64,000 nucleotides of DNA from Nocardia brasiliensis (GCF_011801125.1 NZ_CP046171.1:2232001-2296000); one strand, 5' to 3'; numbered from the stretch's first letter, positions 49,839 through 61,135 are shown. Notes: generated by a model from the sequence alone, not told the origin. A program made the numbers and translations.

Positions 49839-51242
49839 ATGGAGGAACCGGTCGGCGGCCTGTCCCGCCGGAGCATGTTCGGCGTAGCGGCGACCCTGGC
49901 CGCGGCGGCGGTCGCAGTGCCTGCCTGTGGCGAGTCCGAGATCGAACAGCCCGCGGCGCCGACCATGCGACGGCTCAGCAATACCGCGGCGATCGCCAAA
50001 GACGCCTACATCTTCGGCTTCCCGCTCGTGCTCATGGACGTCACTCGAGTCGCGGCGGGCGCGAGCACGCCGGCCAACCGATTCCGGCACGCCAGGGCGT
50101 TGCCGACGCCCGCGCGGCGGGATGTGGTGCGCCTCAATCAGGACACGCTGTACTCGGCCGCGTGGCTGGATCTCCGGGACGGGCCGATCCTGCTGCGGGT
50201 GCCCGCCATCGAGGACGACCGGTACTGGTTGATGCAACTGCTCGACGCGTGGACGAACACCGTGCACAGCCCGAGCAGCGTTCGGCCGCAGACGAACTCC
50301 GCCGCGCCGTACACCTATGCGGTGGTCGGCCCCGGATGGTCGGGCACATTGCCTGACGACGTCATGCCGCTGCCGATGCCGACATCGACCGTATGGCTGC
50401 TCGGCCGGATCCAGGTGAACGGCGCGGCGGATCTGCCCGCCGTGCACGCGATTCAGCAGGAGCTGACCTTGACGCCGCTCGGCGGCGACCCGGTGCCGGA
50501 CGCGGCCGACCCTGCGCCGCAGGCGGATTCGACCCCACCCGCGAAACAGGTCGCCGCCATGGACGCGGGCACCTTCTTCGCTCGTTTGTGTGCGGTCATG
50601 GCGACCACGCCGCCCGCTGCGGCCGACGAACCCGCGATGAAACGTTTTGCCACGCTGGGGATCACGCCCGGCGGCAAGGTGACCGGCATCTCCGACGCCG
50701 AACTCGCCGCTGCGGTCACCACCGCGCGGCAGCAGATTCCGGTCTATCTCGATCCGCAAGCCGTGCACGAGAACGGCTGGACCTTCGACCCGGCCATCGG
50801 TACCTACGGCACCAATTACCTGCAGCGGGCGGCGATCGCGTGGAAGGGGCTCGGTGCGAACCTGGCCCAGGACGCGATCTATCCGACCATGTTCGCCACC
50901 GCGGGGGCGGGCGGCAGCCGCTTCCGGCTGCACTTCCCGCCCGGTCAGACCCCGCCGGTCTCGGCCTTCTGGTCCTTGACCGCCTACGACGCGGACAGCT
51001 ACCTGCTCGACAACCCCGCCGGGATCTACGCGGTCGGCCACCAGCTCCCGGTGGTCCCCAATCCGGACGGGTCGGTGGATCTCGCGCTCCAGCACGATGA
51101 TCCGGGTCCGGATGTCCCGCAGGGCAATTGGCTGCCCATCCCGGAATCGGGACAGTTCTCCCTGACCCTGCGGCTCTACGCGCCCAAAGACGAAGCCATC
51201 CACGGCGGTTGGCAGCCGCCACCGTTGACGCCGGTGTCCTGA
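49839..51242 (+). CDS. DUF1254/DUF1214 exported lipoprotein
   Basis: A 467-residue protein with a Tat-like signal (LSRRSMFGVAATLAAAAVAV) ending in a lipobox VPAC at about residue 28. The DUF1254 part follows (YIFGFPLVLMDVTRVAAGAS; LRVPAIEDDRYWLMQLLDAW), and the C-terminal DUF1214 part reads SAFWSLTAYDADSYLLDNPA and QGNWLPIPESGQFSLTLRLY. The pair is common in actinobacterial and proteobacterial surface proteins of unknown function. GGGAG precedes the ATG. Confidence 0.88.
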   Translation: MEEPVGGLSRRSMFGVAATLAAAAVAVPACGESEIEQPAAPTMRRLSNTAAIAKDAYIFGFPLVLMDVTRVAAGASTPANRFRHARALPTPARRDVVRLNQDTLYSAAWLDLRDGPILLRVPAIEDDRYWLMQLLDAWTNTVHSPSSVRPQTNSAAPYTYAVVGPGWSGTLPDDVMPLPMPTSTVWLLGRIQVNGAADLPAVHAIQQELTLTPLGGDPVPDAADPAPQADSTPPAKQVAAMDAGTFFARLCAVMATTPPAAADEPAMKRFATLGITPGGKVTGISDAELAAAVTTARQQIPVYLDPQAVHENGWTFDPAIGTYGTNYLQRAAIAWKGLGANLAQDAIYPTMFATAGAGGSRFRLHFPPGQTPPVSAFWSLTAYDADSYLLDNPAGIYAVGHQLPVVPNPDGSVDLALQHDDPGPDVPQGNWLPIPESGQFSLTLRLYAPKDEAIHGGWQPPPLTPVS

Positions 51243-51425
51243 CCGGCGTGCGCGTCCGCGCGCACGATGGCACCGTGCGGCGCCGCGCCGAGTGCGATCA
51301 CCGCATCGTGCACTGCATCGAACTCGGCCGTGGCGGGCACTTCCTGGCGACCGATGAGCCGCGGGCGGTGGCCGACGATCTGCGCGCTTTCCGGCAAGCC
51401 GACGCGATCGGGACGGAAAGTAAAA
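51243..51425 (+). pseudogene. C-terminal remnant of an epoxide-hydrolase-like alpha/beta hydrolase
   Basis: The plus strand reads HRIVHCIELGRGGHFLATDE and PRAVADDLRAFRQA, the end of an alpha/beta hydrolase with the catalytic histidine (GGHFxAxExPxxxADDxRAF). No upstream part exists because the DUF1254/1214 gene occupies that DNA. It is a truncated leftover just before the CYP125 promoter. Confidence 0.5.
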
Positions 51426-51439
51426 GTAAACGGGTTTTA
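51426..51439. promoter_or_regulatory. KstR-like box before CYP125
   Basis: GtaAACggGTTttA differs from TnnAACnnGTTnnA at the first position only. It lies about 100 bases before the CYP125 start; cyp125 is a KstR target in mycobacteria and rhodococci. Confidence 0.45.
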
Positions 51440-51540
51440 CTAAACGCTGTTCACAAACCCCTGTCCTGTGCTTCTATCGATGGCGAACGTGTTCCGCACA
51501 GTGTCGTGAGGTCTGCAGCCCAGACCGGTAGGAGTTAGCA

Positions 51541-52776
51541 GTGACCGTGACCACGCCCTCGATTCCCGCAGGATTCGATTTCACCGATCCGGACGTGCTC
51601 GCCGCCCGGCTGCCGGTTCAGGAGTTCGCCGAACTGCGTCGCACCGCCCCGGTCTGGTGGTGCGCGCAGTCGGGCCGGGCGAGCGGCTTCGACGACGGCG
51701 GCTACTGGGTGGTCTCCAAGCTCGACCACATCAAGGAGATCTCGAAGCATCCGGAACTGTTCTCCTCGCACCAGAACGGCTCGATCATCCGGTTCAACGA
51801 GGACGTCACCGCCGAGCAGATCGACATGCTCAGCGACATGCTGCTGATCAACCTGGACCCGCCCAAGCACACCAAGGTGCGCCGCATCATCTCCAAGGGC
51901 TTCACCCCGCGCGCGATCGAGAGCCTGCGCGCCGCGCTCACCGAGCGGGCGGCCCGGATCGTGCACGAGGCCAAGAAGAACGGCAGCGGTGACTTCGTCG
52001 AGCAGGTCGCCTGTGAGCTGCCGTTGCAGGCCATCGCGGAGCTGATCGGCATTCCGCAGGAGGACCGCAAGAAGATCTTCGACTGGTCCAATCAGATGAT
52101 CTCCTACGACGATCCGGAGTTCGAGGGCGATCACCAGGTCGCCACCGCCGAGGTCATGGGCTACGCGTGGAACATGGCCGAGGACCGCCGCAAGTGTCCC
52201 GCCGACGACATCGTGACCCAACTGGTCAACGCCGACATCGACGGGGAGGGCCTGGCCTCCGACGAGTTCGCCTTCTTCGTCATCCTGCTCTCGGTCGCGG
52301 GCAACGAGACCACCCGCAACTCGATCACGCACGGCATGAAGGCGTTCGTGGACAACCCGGAGCAGTGGGAGCTCTACAAAGAGCAGCGCCCGCGCACCGC
52401 GCCCGACGAGATCGTCCGCTGGGCCACCCCGGTGAACGCCTTCCAGCGCACCGCGACCCAGGACCTCGAGCTCGGCGGGCAGCAGATCAAGCAGGGGCAA
52501 CGGGTCGGATTGTTCTACGGCTCGGCCAATTTCGACGAGGAGGCGTTCCGGGATCCGTTCCGCTTCGACGTACTGCGCAACCCGAACCCGCACGTCGGCT
52601 TCGGCGGTACCGGCACGCACTACTGCGTCGGCGCGAACCTGGCCCGGCTGCAGATCGATCTGATGTTCAACGCGATCGCCGACGCGATGCCGAACCTGCG
52701 CCAGGTGTCCGAGCCGGTGCGGCTGCGTTCGGGCTGGCTGAACGGCATCAAGCGGTGGGATGTCGAATACGCGTGA
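51541..52776 (+). CDS. cyp125: Steroid C26-monooxygenase CYP125
   Basis: A 411-residue P450 that follows M. tuberculosis CYP125 closely: PAGFDFTDPDVLAARLPVQE, GDFVEQVACELPLQAIAELI, LSVAGNETTRNSITHGMKAF, RWATPVNAFQRTA, VGFGGTGTHYCVGANLARLQ with Cys ligand about 362, and LRSGWLNGIKRWDVEY. It hydroxylates the cholesterol side chain at C26/C27 and oxidises it to the acid. The N-terminus is 15-20 residues shorter than in M. tuberculosis. A KstR-like box lies upstream, and a TetR regulator follows. Confidence 0.95.
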   Translation: MTVTTPSIPAGFDFTDPDVLAARLPVQEFAELRRTAPVWWCAQSGRASGFDDGGYWVVSKLDHIKEISKHPELFSSHQNGSIIRFNEDVTAEQIDMLSDMLLINLDPPKHTKVRRIISKGFTPRAIESLRAALTERAARIVHEAKKNGSGDFVEQVACELPLQAIAELIGIPQEDRKKIFDWSNQMISYDDPEFEGDHQVATAEVMGYAWNMAEDRRKCPADDIVTQLVNADIDGEGLASDEFAFFVILLSVAGNETTRNSITHGMKAFVDNPEQWELYKEQRPRTAPDEIVRWATPVNAFQRTATQDLELGGQQIKQGQRVGLFYGSANFDEEAFRDPFRFDVLRNPNPHVGFGGTGTHYCVGANLARLQIDLMFNAIADAMPNLRQVSEPVRLRSGWLNGIKRWDVEYA

Positions 52777-52830
52777 GCCATACCGCGGGCGCGACCACGC
52801 GGGGCTTCGATGACGCCTAATCTACACAGC

Positions 52831-53550
52831 ATGAGTAACCCCAGACCCCGGGGCCGCTCACCGCTCGTGACCGATGCCGAGATCCGGCGGGTGGCCAGGA
52901 CGCTGTTGGTCGAGCAAGGGCCCGACGCGGTGAGTTTGCGTGCGATCGCGCGCACCCTCGGTATCACCGCGCCCGCGCTGTATCGGTACCACCGCTCGCT
53001 CGACGAGCTGATGGAACGGCTGCGCCTGGAGTTCTGCGCCGATCTCGCCGCCGAACTGTCGGCCGAGATCGCCACCCTGCCCGACGACGGGGTGGTGCAG
53101 TTCTTCGCCATCTGCAAGGGGTTTCGGCGCTGGGCGCTGGCGCACACCAGGGAGTTCACCCTGGTGTTCGCCTCGCCCGGCGGCGATGAGACCAGGGCGC
53201 TGCGTCGCTTCGACGAGCCGTTCGGCCGGATCTTCCTCGCCGCGGCGGGCAGGCTGCTGGCCAACTACGACATCGTCACCCCGCCGACCGACGTGATCCC
53301 GCCGGAGTTGCACGAGGACCTGGTGCACTTCCAGACCGAGTTGCTCGCCGCGCTCTCGGAGTCCGGTCAGAAGTTCCCGGCCGAGAAGCTCGACCTGGGC
53401 GTGATGTATCTGATGATCCAGATCTGGGCACGGCTCTACGGGCACGTCACGCTGGAGGTGTTCGGCAACTACCCGATTCCGCTGTCGAATCCCGAGGTGC
53501 TCTTCGACGCGATGCTCGCCGATCTGGGGCGCACGGCGGGCCTGACCTAG
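52831..53550 (+). CDS. TetR-family transcriptional regulator (WHG-domain type)
   Basis: A 239-residue TetR protein: HTH LVTDAEIRRVARTLLVEQGP, DAVSLRAIARTLGITAPALY, RYHRSLDELM, then a WHG-type C-terminal ligand domain (FRRWALAHTREFTLVFASPG). TAATCT eight bases before the ATG could be a -10 box of a leaderless transcript, which favours this ATG over the one 21 bases earlier. It lies 54 bases after cyp125, but is not obviously KstR itself. Confidence 0.88.
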   Translation: MSNPRPRGRSPLVTDAEIRRVARTLLVEQGPDAVSLRAIARTLGITAPALYRYHRSLDELMERLRLEFCADLAAELSAEIATLPDDGVVQFFAICKGFRRWALAHTREFTLVFASPGGDETRALRRFDEPFGRIFLAAAGRLLANYDIVTPPTDVIPPELHEDLVHFQTELLAALSESGQKFPAEKLDLGVMYLMIQIWARLYGHVTLEVFGNYPIPLSNPEVLFDAMLADLGRTAGLT

Positions 53551-53582
53551 GCAACGGCAGTCGGCGGAGCAGCTACGACGGC

Positions 53583-55421
53583 TCAGATGCGGGCTCCCTT
53601 GGCGCGGTTGCAGGCGCGGCACAGGATCTGCAGATTGGCCGCGCTGGTGGCGCCGCCGCGGCTGAGCGGGATGATGTGGTCGAACTCGAGGTAGTGGCTG
53701 TCACCGCACTCGACGCACTTGCCGCCGTCGCGTTGCCATACTTCGGCTTTCACCTCCTGCGGGATGCTGCGGGTGTCGCGCTGTCCCGGCGTGAGGATGA
53801 GGCGCTTGGCCACCCGCAGCGCGCCCTCCAGCGCGGCGGCGACGTGGTCGGGGTCGTTCACCGTGAAGCTGGCGCCGCCGCGCGCCGAGGTCGCCGCGAG
53901 CACCACCGTGTTCTGCTCGGTGTGCACCGAAACCACACGCGACCACGGCAATTCGACGCCGGTGCCGTCGCCGACGAAACGCAGCTTCTTGTTGCTGACG
54001 ATCAGTCTGCCCTCGGTCAGCCGTGGCCCGCGGGCCAGCTGACGCACGTGGATCGCGGGCAGGTCGAGATGTACCTTCTCCTCCGGGTCCAGGTGCAGGC
54101 GCGGCGTGCGCACCACCGGCAGCTCGCCGGCGCGCAGCCGGGACAGGCTGCGGCCCCGGTGCATTCGCCTGCGCAGGTCCTCGATCAGCGGGCCGGACAG
54201 CAGCAACTCCTCGACGGCGTGCTCGAAGGCGGCCAGCTCGCCCTGTTCGACCTCGCCGTCGGCGAAGGTGAAGGCGACCAGTCGTTCGACATAGCCGAGT
54301 GCCGCGTCGTGCAACGCCGCGCGGCCGGCGTTCTCGTCGATGCGCTGATACCGCAGTGACGCCCACAGCGCCGCCCATTCCGGCCCGCGCGGTCCGTGCG
54401 TGGTGAGTACCCGCCACGCCTGACTGTGCCAGTGCAGGAGGAACTCCTCGATCTCGGCCGCGCACCGCTCACACGGCGCCGGGCCGCGGAACAGCCTGCG
54501 CCGCCGGGGGTTTGCGCAGCGCGCGCAATGCCGTTCGTCGGGCGGGCGGCGCGGGTGCGTGGCCGAGGTCCACTCGGCGCCGTCCCACCAGCGCAGTCGC
54601 GCGGAGTTCTCCGGGTCCGGATGCCATTCGGCCCGTTCGGGATTCGGTGGTGGGGCAGGCGGGGCGGTCTCGACCGGGCGACGGGCGAGATCGACCGGCC
54701 GACCGTTACGCGCGCGGACGGCGCTGTCCGGCACGGAAGGAAGGGACTCGGTGGTCTCGCGGCCGGCCTGCTCGGGTGCGTCGAGCAGACCGGCGCGCGC
54801 CGGGTCGCGGTCGGTTCGCGCCGAGTCGCGGGGAAGCTGTTCCGGCGCCGGGAAAACGGCGGGTTCGCGCGGCGGGCGACGGCCCGCGGCGGACCCCGTC
54901 CCGCGCGATCCGTCGGCCGGTTCGTCGACGGCGACGCCGAATTCGGTGACCAGGCCGGACAATCCGGTGGACCAGCCTTGCGCGATGGCACGGAAGCGCC
55001 ACTGCTCGTCCCTGCGGTAGAACTCGCCGAACATCAGCGCGGTGACCGGATCGGCGTCCTCGATGGCGAATTCGGTCATCGGACCGCTCGCGTCGTGAAT
55101 GGTCAGCCGCAGCCCGGTGAGGTCGGCGAAAGTGCCCTCGTCGACCGAGCCGCCGATCACGATCCGCTGCACCGCCGCCTCGGTGCGCGGCAGCGAGACA
55201 CTCAGCCGTGCCGTGCCCGGCGCGGGCTCCTGATCGATGGTCACGGCCTGCGAGATGTGCCGCGGCGCGTTGTAGAAGACCAGATCCCGGTCGCTGCGCA
55301 CCGTCCCCGTCGCGTCGAGCAACAGGGCATGCCCGTCCACGGCGTGTGCCGACTGCCACGAAACAACCACGGCAAGAAGGGATGTCGGTACCGGTGCGTT
55401 GGCGCCTTTGCTGAGTTTCAT
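53583..55421 (-). CDS. Multi-module TerD-DUF2510-PH/GRAM-like-HNH protein
   Basis: A 612-residue modular protein. Residues 1-168 are a TerD domain (ATGTVRSDRDLVFYNAP; FGEFYRRDEQWRFRAIAQGW). A Pro/Arg-rich linker leads to a DUF2510 motif (WHPDPENSARLRWWDGAEWT, 266-285) and a Cys4 zinc ribbon (C299-C302-C317-C320). Residues 325-430 are helical and recall TerB (FADGEVEQGELAAFEHAV). Residues 438-535 look like a bacterial PH/GRAM domain (RLIVSNKKLRFVGDG). An HNH nuclease ends it: C569-C572, D581-H582, C601-C604. It probably links Ter-type sensing to DNA cleavage. Single gene, between TetR and PabAB genes. Confidence 0.85.
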   Translation of the reverse strand: MKLSKGANAPVPTSLLAVVVSWQSAHAVDGHALLLDATGTVRSDRDLVFYNAPRHISQAVTIDQEPAPGTARLSVSLPRTEAAVQRIVIGGSVDEGTFADLTGLRLTIHDASGPMTEFAIEDADPVTALMFGEFYRRDEQWRFRAIAQGWSTGLSGLVTEFGVAVDEPADGSRGTGSAAGRRPPREPAVFPAPEQLPRDSARTDRDPARAGLLDAPEQAGRETTESLPSVPDSAVRARNGRPVDLARRPVETAPPAPPPNPERAEWHPDPENSARLRWWDGAEWTSATHPRRPPDERHCARCANPRRRRLFRGPAPCERCAAEIEEFLLHWHSQAWRVLTTHGPRGPEWAALWASLRYQRIDENAGRAALHDAALGYVERLVAFTFADGEVEQGELAAFEHAVEELLLSGPLIEDLRRRMHRGRSLSRLRAGELPVVRTPRLHLDPEEKVHLDLPAIHVRQLARGPRLTEGRLIVSNKKLRFVGDGTGVELPWSRVVSVHTEQNTVVLAATSARGGASFTVNDPDHVAAALEGALRVAKRLILTPGQRDTRSIPQEVKAEVWQRDGGKCVECGDSHYLEFDHIIPLSRGGATSAANLQILCRACNRAKGARI

Positions 55422-55531
55422 CGTCCCCGAACTATGCCACGACCCTCCGACACGCCGAGCTCGCCGGTGGTCCGGTTCGGCGGGGCGGGGCCGCGTACGA
55501 CGCGTTTTTCCAGGCCGCGACGGTAGTCGGT

Positions 55532-57766
<2,235 letters not shown>

Positions 57767-57855
57767 GGTGCTCGAAACCCTACGCCGCGCAGATGACGGC
57801 TAACTGTTGTCATGTGCCTTCAGTTTGCCGGGCCGGGTGGTGCACAATGTGGGGC

Positions 57856-58911
57856 ATGGCTGATGCGCAACCGAGCGGCGTGGATCGCGATCTCGTCGAC
57901 TTCGCCCTCGTCGGCAAGTGGATGGATGAGCAGGGTTTGCCCACAGGCGAATTCGAGGAGGTGACCGCGCTCGGCGGCGGCACGCAGAACGTCATGCTGC
58001 GGTTCGCGCGCGGCGGCCACGCCTACGTGCTGCGGCGTGGCCCGAAACACCTGCGGGCCAAGAGCAACGAGGTGATCCGCCGCGAGGCACGGCTGCTCGG
58101 CGCGTTGAACGACACCGAGGTGCGCGCGCCGCAGGTCATCGCGGCCTGTCCGGACGAGTCGATGATCGGGGCGGTGTTCTACCTGATGGAGCCGATCGAC
58201 GGCTTCAATCCCGCCAACGAGCTGCCCGAGCTGCACGCGGGCGATCCGGCGATCCGCAAGGCGATGGGCCTGTCCGCGGTGGAGGCCATCGCCCGGCTCG
58301 GCGCGCTCGACTATCAGGCGCTCGGTCTGTCCGACTACGGCAAGCCCGACGGATTCCTGGAACGTCAGGTGCCGCGCTGGCTCGGTGAACTGGAGTCCTA
58401 CGCGGCCAACGAGGGGTATCCCGGTCCGCGGATTCCCGGCGTGGAGCGGACCGGCGAATGGCTGGAACGGCACCGGCCCGCGGACTGGACCCCGGGCATC
58501 CTGCACGGCGACTGTCACCTGGCGAACATGATGTTCGCCTACGACGGCCCGCAGGTGGCGGCGATGGTCGACTGGGAGATGTCCACCATCGGCGATCCGC
58601 TGCTCGATCTCGGCTGGCAGATCGCGACCCGTCCGGTGCCCGGCACCACGGGCGCGGCGCTGGTCGGCAAGCTCGGCGCGGCGGGCGGGCTGCCGACGCC
58701 GGAGGAGATGGTCGCGCACTACGGGCGGTTCTCCGATCGCGACCTCAGCGCGGTCAACTGGTACACCGTGCTCGCCTGCTTCAAGCTCGGCATCGTGCTG
58801 GAGGGCACGCATGCGCGCGCGTTCGCGGGTAAGGCGCCCAAGCAGGTCGGCGACTTCCTGCACGCGATCACGCTGGAACTGTTCGAGCGCGCGCAGAGCT
58901 TGATGGAGTAG
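57856..58911 (+). CDS. APH-fold phosphotransferase (ACAD10/FadE36-like)
   Basis: A 351-residue kinase-fold protein of the type found with fatty acyl metabolism in mycolata. ALGGGTQNVMLRFARGGHAY with the Lys-equivalent region near residue 40, the Brenner motif HGDCHLANMMFAYDG with catalytic Asp near 220, and DWEMSTIGDPLLDLGWQ near 240. Its substrate may be a hydroxyacyl-CoA, as for ACAD10-like enzymes; aminoglycosides are unlikely. CACAAT at 57843-57848 may be a -10 box for a leaderless mRNA beginning at this ATG. Confidence 0.88.
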   Translation: MADAQPSGVDRDLVDFALVGKWMDEQGLPTGEFEEVTALGGGTQNVMLRFARGGHAYVLRRGPKHLRAKSNEVIRREARLLGALNDTEVRAPQVIAACPDESMIGAVFYLMEPIDGFNPANELPELHAGDPAIRKAMGLSAVEAIARLGALDYQALGLSDYGKPDGFLERQVPRWLGELESYAANEGYPGPRIPGVERTGEWLERHRPADWTPGILHGDCHLANMMFAYDGPQVAAMVDWEMSTIGDPLLDLGWQIATRPVPGTTGAALVGKLGAAGGLPTPEEMVAHYGRFSDRDLSAVNWYTVLACFKLGIVLEGTHARAFAGKAPKQVGDFLHAITLELFERAQSLME

Positions 58912-58933
58912 TTGTCGGGATGTTGCCGAGGGT

Positions 58934-58967
58934 TGGCGGAATATCTATCGAAGTTGATATTCCGCCA
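58934..58967. promoter_or_regulatory. Large perfect inverted repeat
   Basis: TGGCGGAATATC and GATATTCCGCCA form perfect 12-base arms with a ten-base spacer, just before the DinB-like gene and 22 bases after the stop of the previous gene. No U-run follows, and the AT-rich inner half-sites look more like an operator than a terminator. Confidence 0.55.
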
Positions 58968-58982
58968 GGTTAGGTTGGGCGC

Positions 58983-59513
58983 ATGCCGATCGTTCCCGAT
59001 GTGAAGAATTGGACCTGGGTCGTCGAACGGGCTTGTGCCGATTGCGGTTTCGACCCGAACGGTACCGCGTTCGAGGCCGTGCCCGCACTGACCCGCGATA
59101 CCGCTGTCCGGTTCGCCGAAGTGCTGAAGCGGCCGGACGCACGCGTGCGTCCGGACGACGCCACGTGGTCGGCGCTCGAGTACGGCGCGCACGTGCGCGA
59201 CGTGTGCCGGCTGTTCGATTCCCGGCTGGCCCTGATGCTGGCCGGTGCGCCGGATGGTTCGGTGCCGCGCTTCGCGAACTGGGATCAGGACGAGACCGCG
59301 ATCGCGGATCGCTACGACCAGCAGGACCCGGCGCGGGTGTCGGTGGAACTCGCGGACGCCGCGGAGCGGGTGGCCCGCGCCTTCGAATCCGTCCCGGTCG
59401 CGCAGCGGCGCCTGCGCGGTGAGCGCAGTGACGGGTCGGCCTTCACGGTGGACTCGTTCGCCCGGTACTTCATTCACGATCTCGTGCATCACGTGCATGA
59501 CGTGCGGGGCTGA
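58983..59513 (+). CDS. DinB-like/mycothiol-dependent isomerase-like protein
   Basis: A 176-residue four-helix-bundle protein. It starts TWVVERACADCGFDPNGTAF and has the three histidine positions of DinB/MDMPI metal centres: SALEYGAHVRDVCRLF near residue 62 and IHDLVHHVHDV at the C-terminus. Such proteins bind a divalent metal and often use mycothiol or another thiol cofactor. The reaction is unknown. A large inverted repeat lies directly upstream and a pair of KstR-like boxes directly downstream. Confidence 0.82.
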   Translation: MPIVPDVKNWTWVVERACADCGFDPNGTAFEAVPALTRDTAVRFAEVLKRPDARVRPDDATWSALEYGAHVRDVCRLFDSRLALMLAGAPDGSVPRFANWDQDETAIADRYDQQDPARVSVELADAAERVARAFESVPVAQRRLRGERSDGSAFTVDSFARYFIHDLVHHVHDVRG

Positions 59514-59516
59514 TAC

Positions 59517-59585
59517 TAGAACGTGTTCGTGTAGCACGATCGCCTGTGCCGCTGAATTTTCGAAGCAGTACTAGAACGCGTTCCA
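59517..59585. promoter_or_regulatory. Two KstR-like boxes before the NDMA-dependent alcohol dehydrogenase
   Basis: TagAACgtGTTcgT (59517-59530, last base off) and TagAACgcGTTccA (59572-59585, perfect) lie 130 and 75 bases before the dehydrogenase start. Confidence 0.6.
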
Positions 59586-59646
59586 CTTTTCTCGTAGTGT
59601 GGGTGCAGTCACATATAAGCACGTGCATGCGAGAGGGTCGACAGGA

Positions 59647-60777
59647 ATGAAGACGAAGGGCGCGATCCTGTGGGGGATCGACCAACCGTGGTCGGTAGAA
59701 GAGATCGAGGTCGGCGATCCGGTCTCCGGTGAGGTGCAGATCCGGCTGGAGACCGCGGGCATGTGCCATTCCGACCATCACATCGTGACCGGCGCGACGC
59801 CGATGCCCGCCTTCCCGGTGATGGGCGGCCACGAGGGCGCGGGCGTGATCACCAAGCTCGGGCCGAACTGCCCGGCCGACCTCGCCGTCGGCGATCACGT
59901 GATCCTGTCCTTCATTCCCGCCTGCGGCCGCTGTCCGGCGTGCGTGAGCGGCCACATGGCGCTGTGCGATCTGGGCGCGGGCCTGCTGATGGGTCAGGCG
60001 ATCAGCGACGGCACCTACCGGATCCAGGCGCGCGGCGAGAACGTCATCCCGATGTGCCTGCTCGGCACCTTCTCGCCCTACATGACGGTGCACCACACTT
60101 CAGTGGTGAAGATCGATCCGAGCATTCCGTTCGAGGTGGCCTGCCTGGTCGGTTGTGGGGTGCCCACCGGATTCGGATCGTCCACCCACGTGGCCAAGGT
60201 CGAGCCCGGCGAGACCGTGGTGATCGCGGGCGTCGGCGGTGTCGGCATGAGCGCGTTGCAGGGCGCGGTGCTCTCCGGCGCGTCGAAAGTCGTGGCGATC
60301 GACCCGAATCCGTGGAAGCGGGAGCAGGCGCAGAAGTTCGGCGCCACGCACACCTACGAGAGCATGGCCGCCGCGATCATGCCGCTGATGGACGCCACCG
60401 AGGGGCGGATGGCCGAGAAGGTCATCCTCACCATGGGTGAGATGCACGGCGACTACATCGAGGAGGGCCTGATCCTCACCGCGAAGGCGGGCACCCTGGT
60501 CGTCACCTCGATGGGCCGGATGGACGCCGGCGAGGTGAAGATGAACAGCTTCCTGCTCTCGATGTTGCAGAAGACGGTGAAGGGCTGCATCTTCGGCGGC
60601 GGCAACGCCAGACAGGACGCCCCGAACCTGCTGCGCCTCTACAAGGCGGGCCAGCTCAACCTCGACGACATGGTCACCCGCAGCTACTCCCTCGAGGAGA
60701 TCAACCAGGGCTACCAGGACATGCTCGACGGCAAGAATATCCGCGGCATCATCAAGTACACCGAGGCCGACTGGTAG
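59647..60777 (+). CDS. NDMA-dependent alcohol dehydrogenase
   Basis: A 376-residue zinc MDR enzyme. The catalytic zinc is bound by C-H-S-D region GMCHSDHHIVTG, GHEGAG and a later Cys; the structural zinc loop has C-x2-C-x2-C-x7-C in IPACGRCPACVSGHMALCDL. The NAD site is VVIAGVGGVGMSALQGAVLS near residue 198. The sequence is that of the mycothiol-genus NDMA-type ADHs with tightly bound NAD. It oxidises primary alcohols. Paired KstR-like boxes imply a role in sterol or lipid breakdown. Confidence 0.93.
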   Translation: MKTKGAILWGIDQPWSVEEIEVGDPVSGEVQIRLETAGMCHSDHHIVTGATPMPAFPVMGGHEGAGVITKLGPNCPADLAVGDHVILSFIPACGRCPACVSGHMALCDLGAGLLMGQAISDGTYRIQARGENVIPMCLLGTFSPYMTVHHTSVVKIDPSIPFEVACLVGCGVPTGFGSSTHVAKVEPGETVVIAGVGGVGMSALQGAVLSGASKVVAIDPNPWKREQAQKFGATHTYESMAAAIMPLMDATEGRMAEKVILTMGEMHGDYIEEGLILTAKAGTLVVTSMGRMDAGEVKMNSFLLSMLQKTVKGCIFGGGNARQDAPNLLRLYKAGQLNLDDMVTRSYSLEEINQGYQDMLDGKNIRGIIKYTEADW

Positions 60778-60787
60778 TCCCCGGCGG

Positions 60788-61135
60788 TCAGCGGCGGGCG
60801 GCCAGCTTGGCCGCGATATCGGCGATCAGGTCGTAGGGGATCGGCTTGGTGAGCGGGAACTTCAGGGTTCCCCGACCGGCCCGATACGGCTCGACGGCCC
60901 GCTCGAAGGCTTTGTCGCCCGCCGGGATCGGATAGACGCTGACATGGTTCTTCCAGCCGGCGAAGTGGACGACGCTGTGTCCGTCCACCTTGAAGGTCGG
61001 GATGTCATAACTGATCGCCTCGGTCGCTTCGGGCAGCACGCGTTTGATGCGGTCCCGGATCTCCTCGAGGATGCTGCGCACGTCTTCGGGGAACGACGCG
61101 ATATAGGTGTCGACGGTTGCGGTCTGCTTTGCCAC
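60788..61135 (-). CDS. DUF1801 (YdhG-like) protein
   Basis: A 115-residue protein of the DUF1801/YdhG family: VDTYIASFPEDVRSILEEIR, EATEAISYDIPTFKVDGHSV, HFAGWKNHVSVYPIPAGDKA and GTLKFPLTKPIPYDLIADIA. Members resemble the iron chaperone Fra/frataxin-like proteins; the function is not certain. It is convergent with the alcohol dehydrogenase, ten bases apart, and probably monocistronic. Confidence 0.9.
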   Translation of the reverse strand: MAKQTATVDTYIASFPEDVRSILEEIRDRIKRVLPEATEAISYDIPTFKVDGHSVVHFAGWKNHVSVYPIPAGDKAFERAVEPYRAGRGTLKFPLTKPIPYDLIADIAAKLAARR

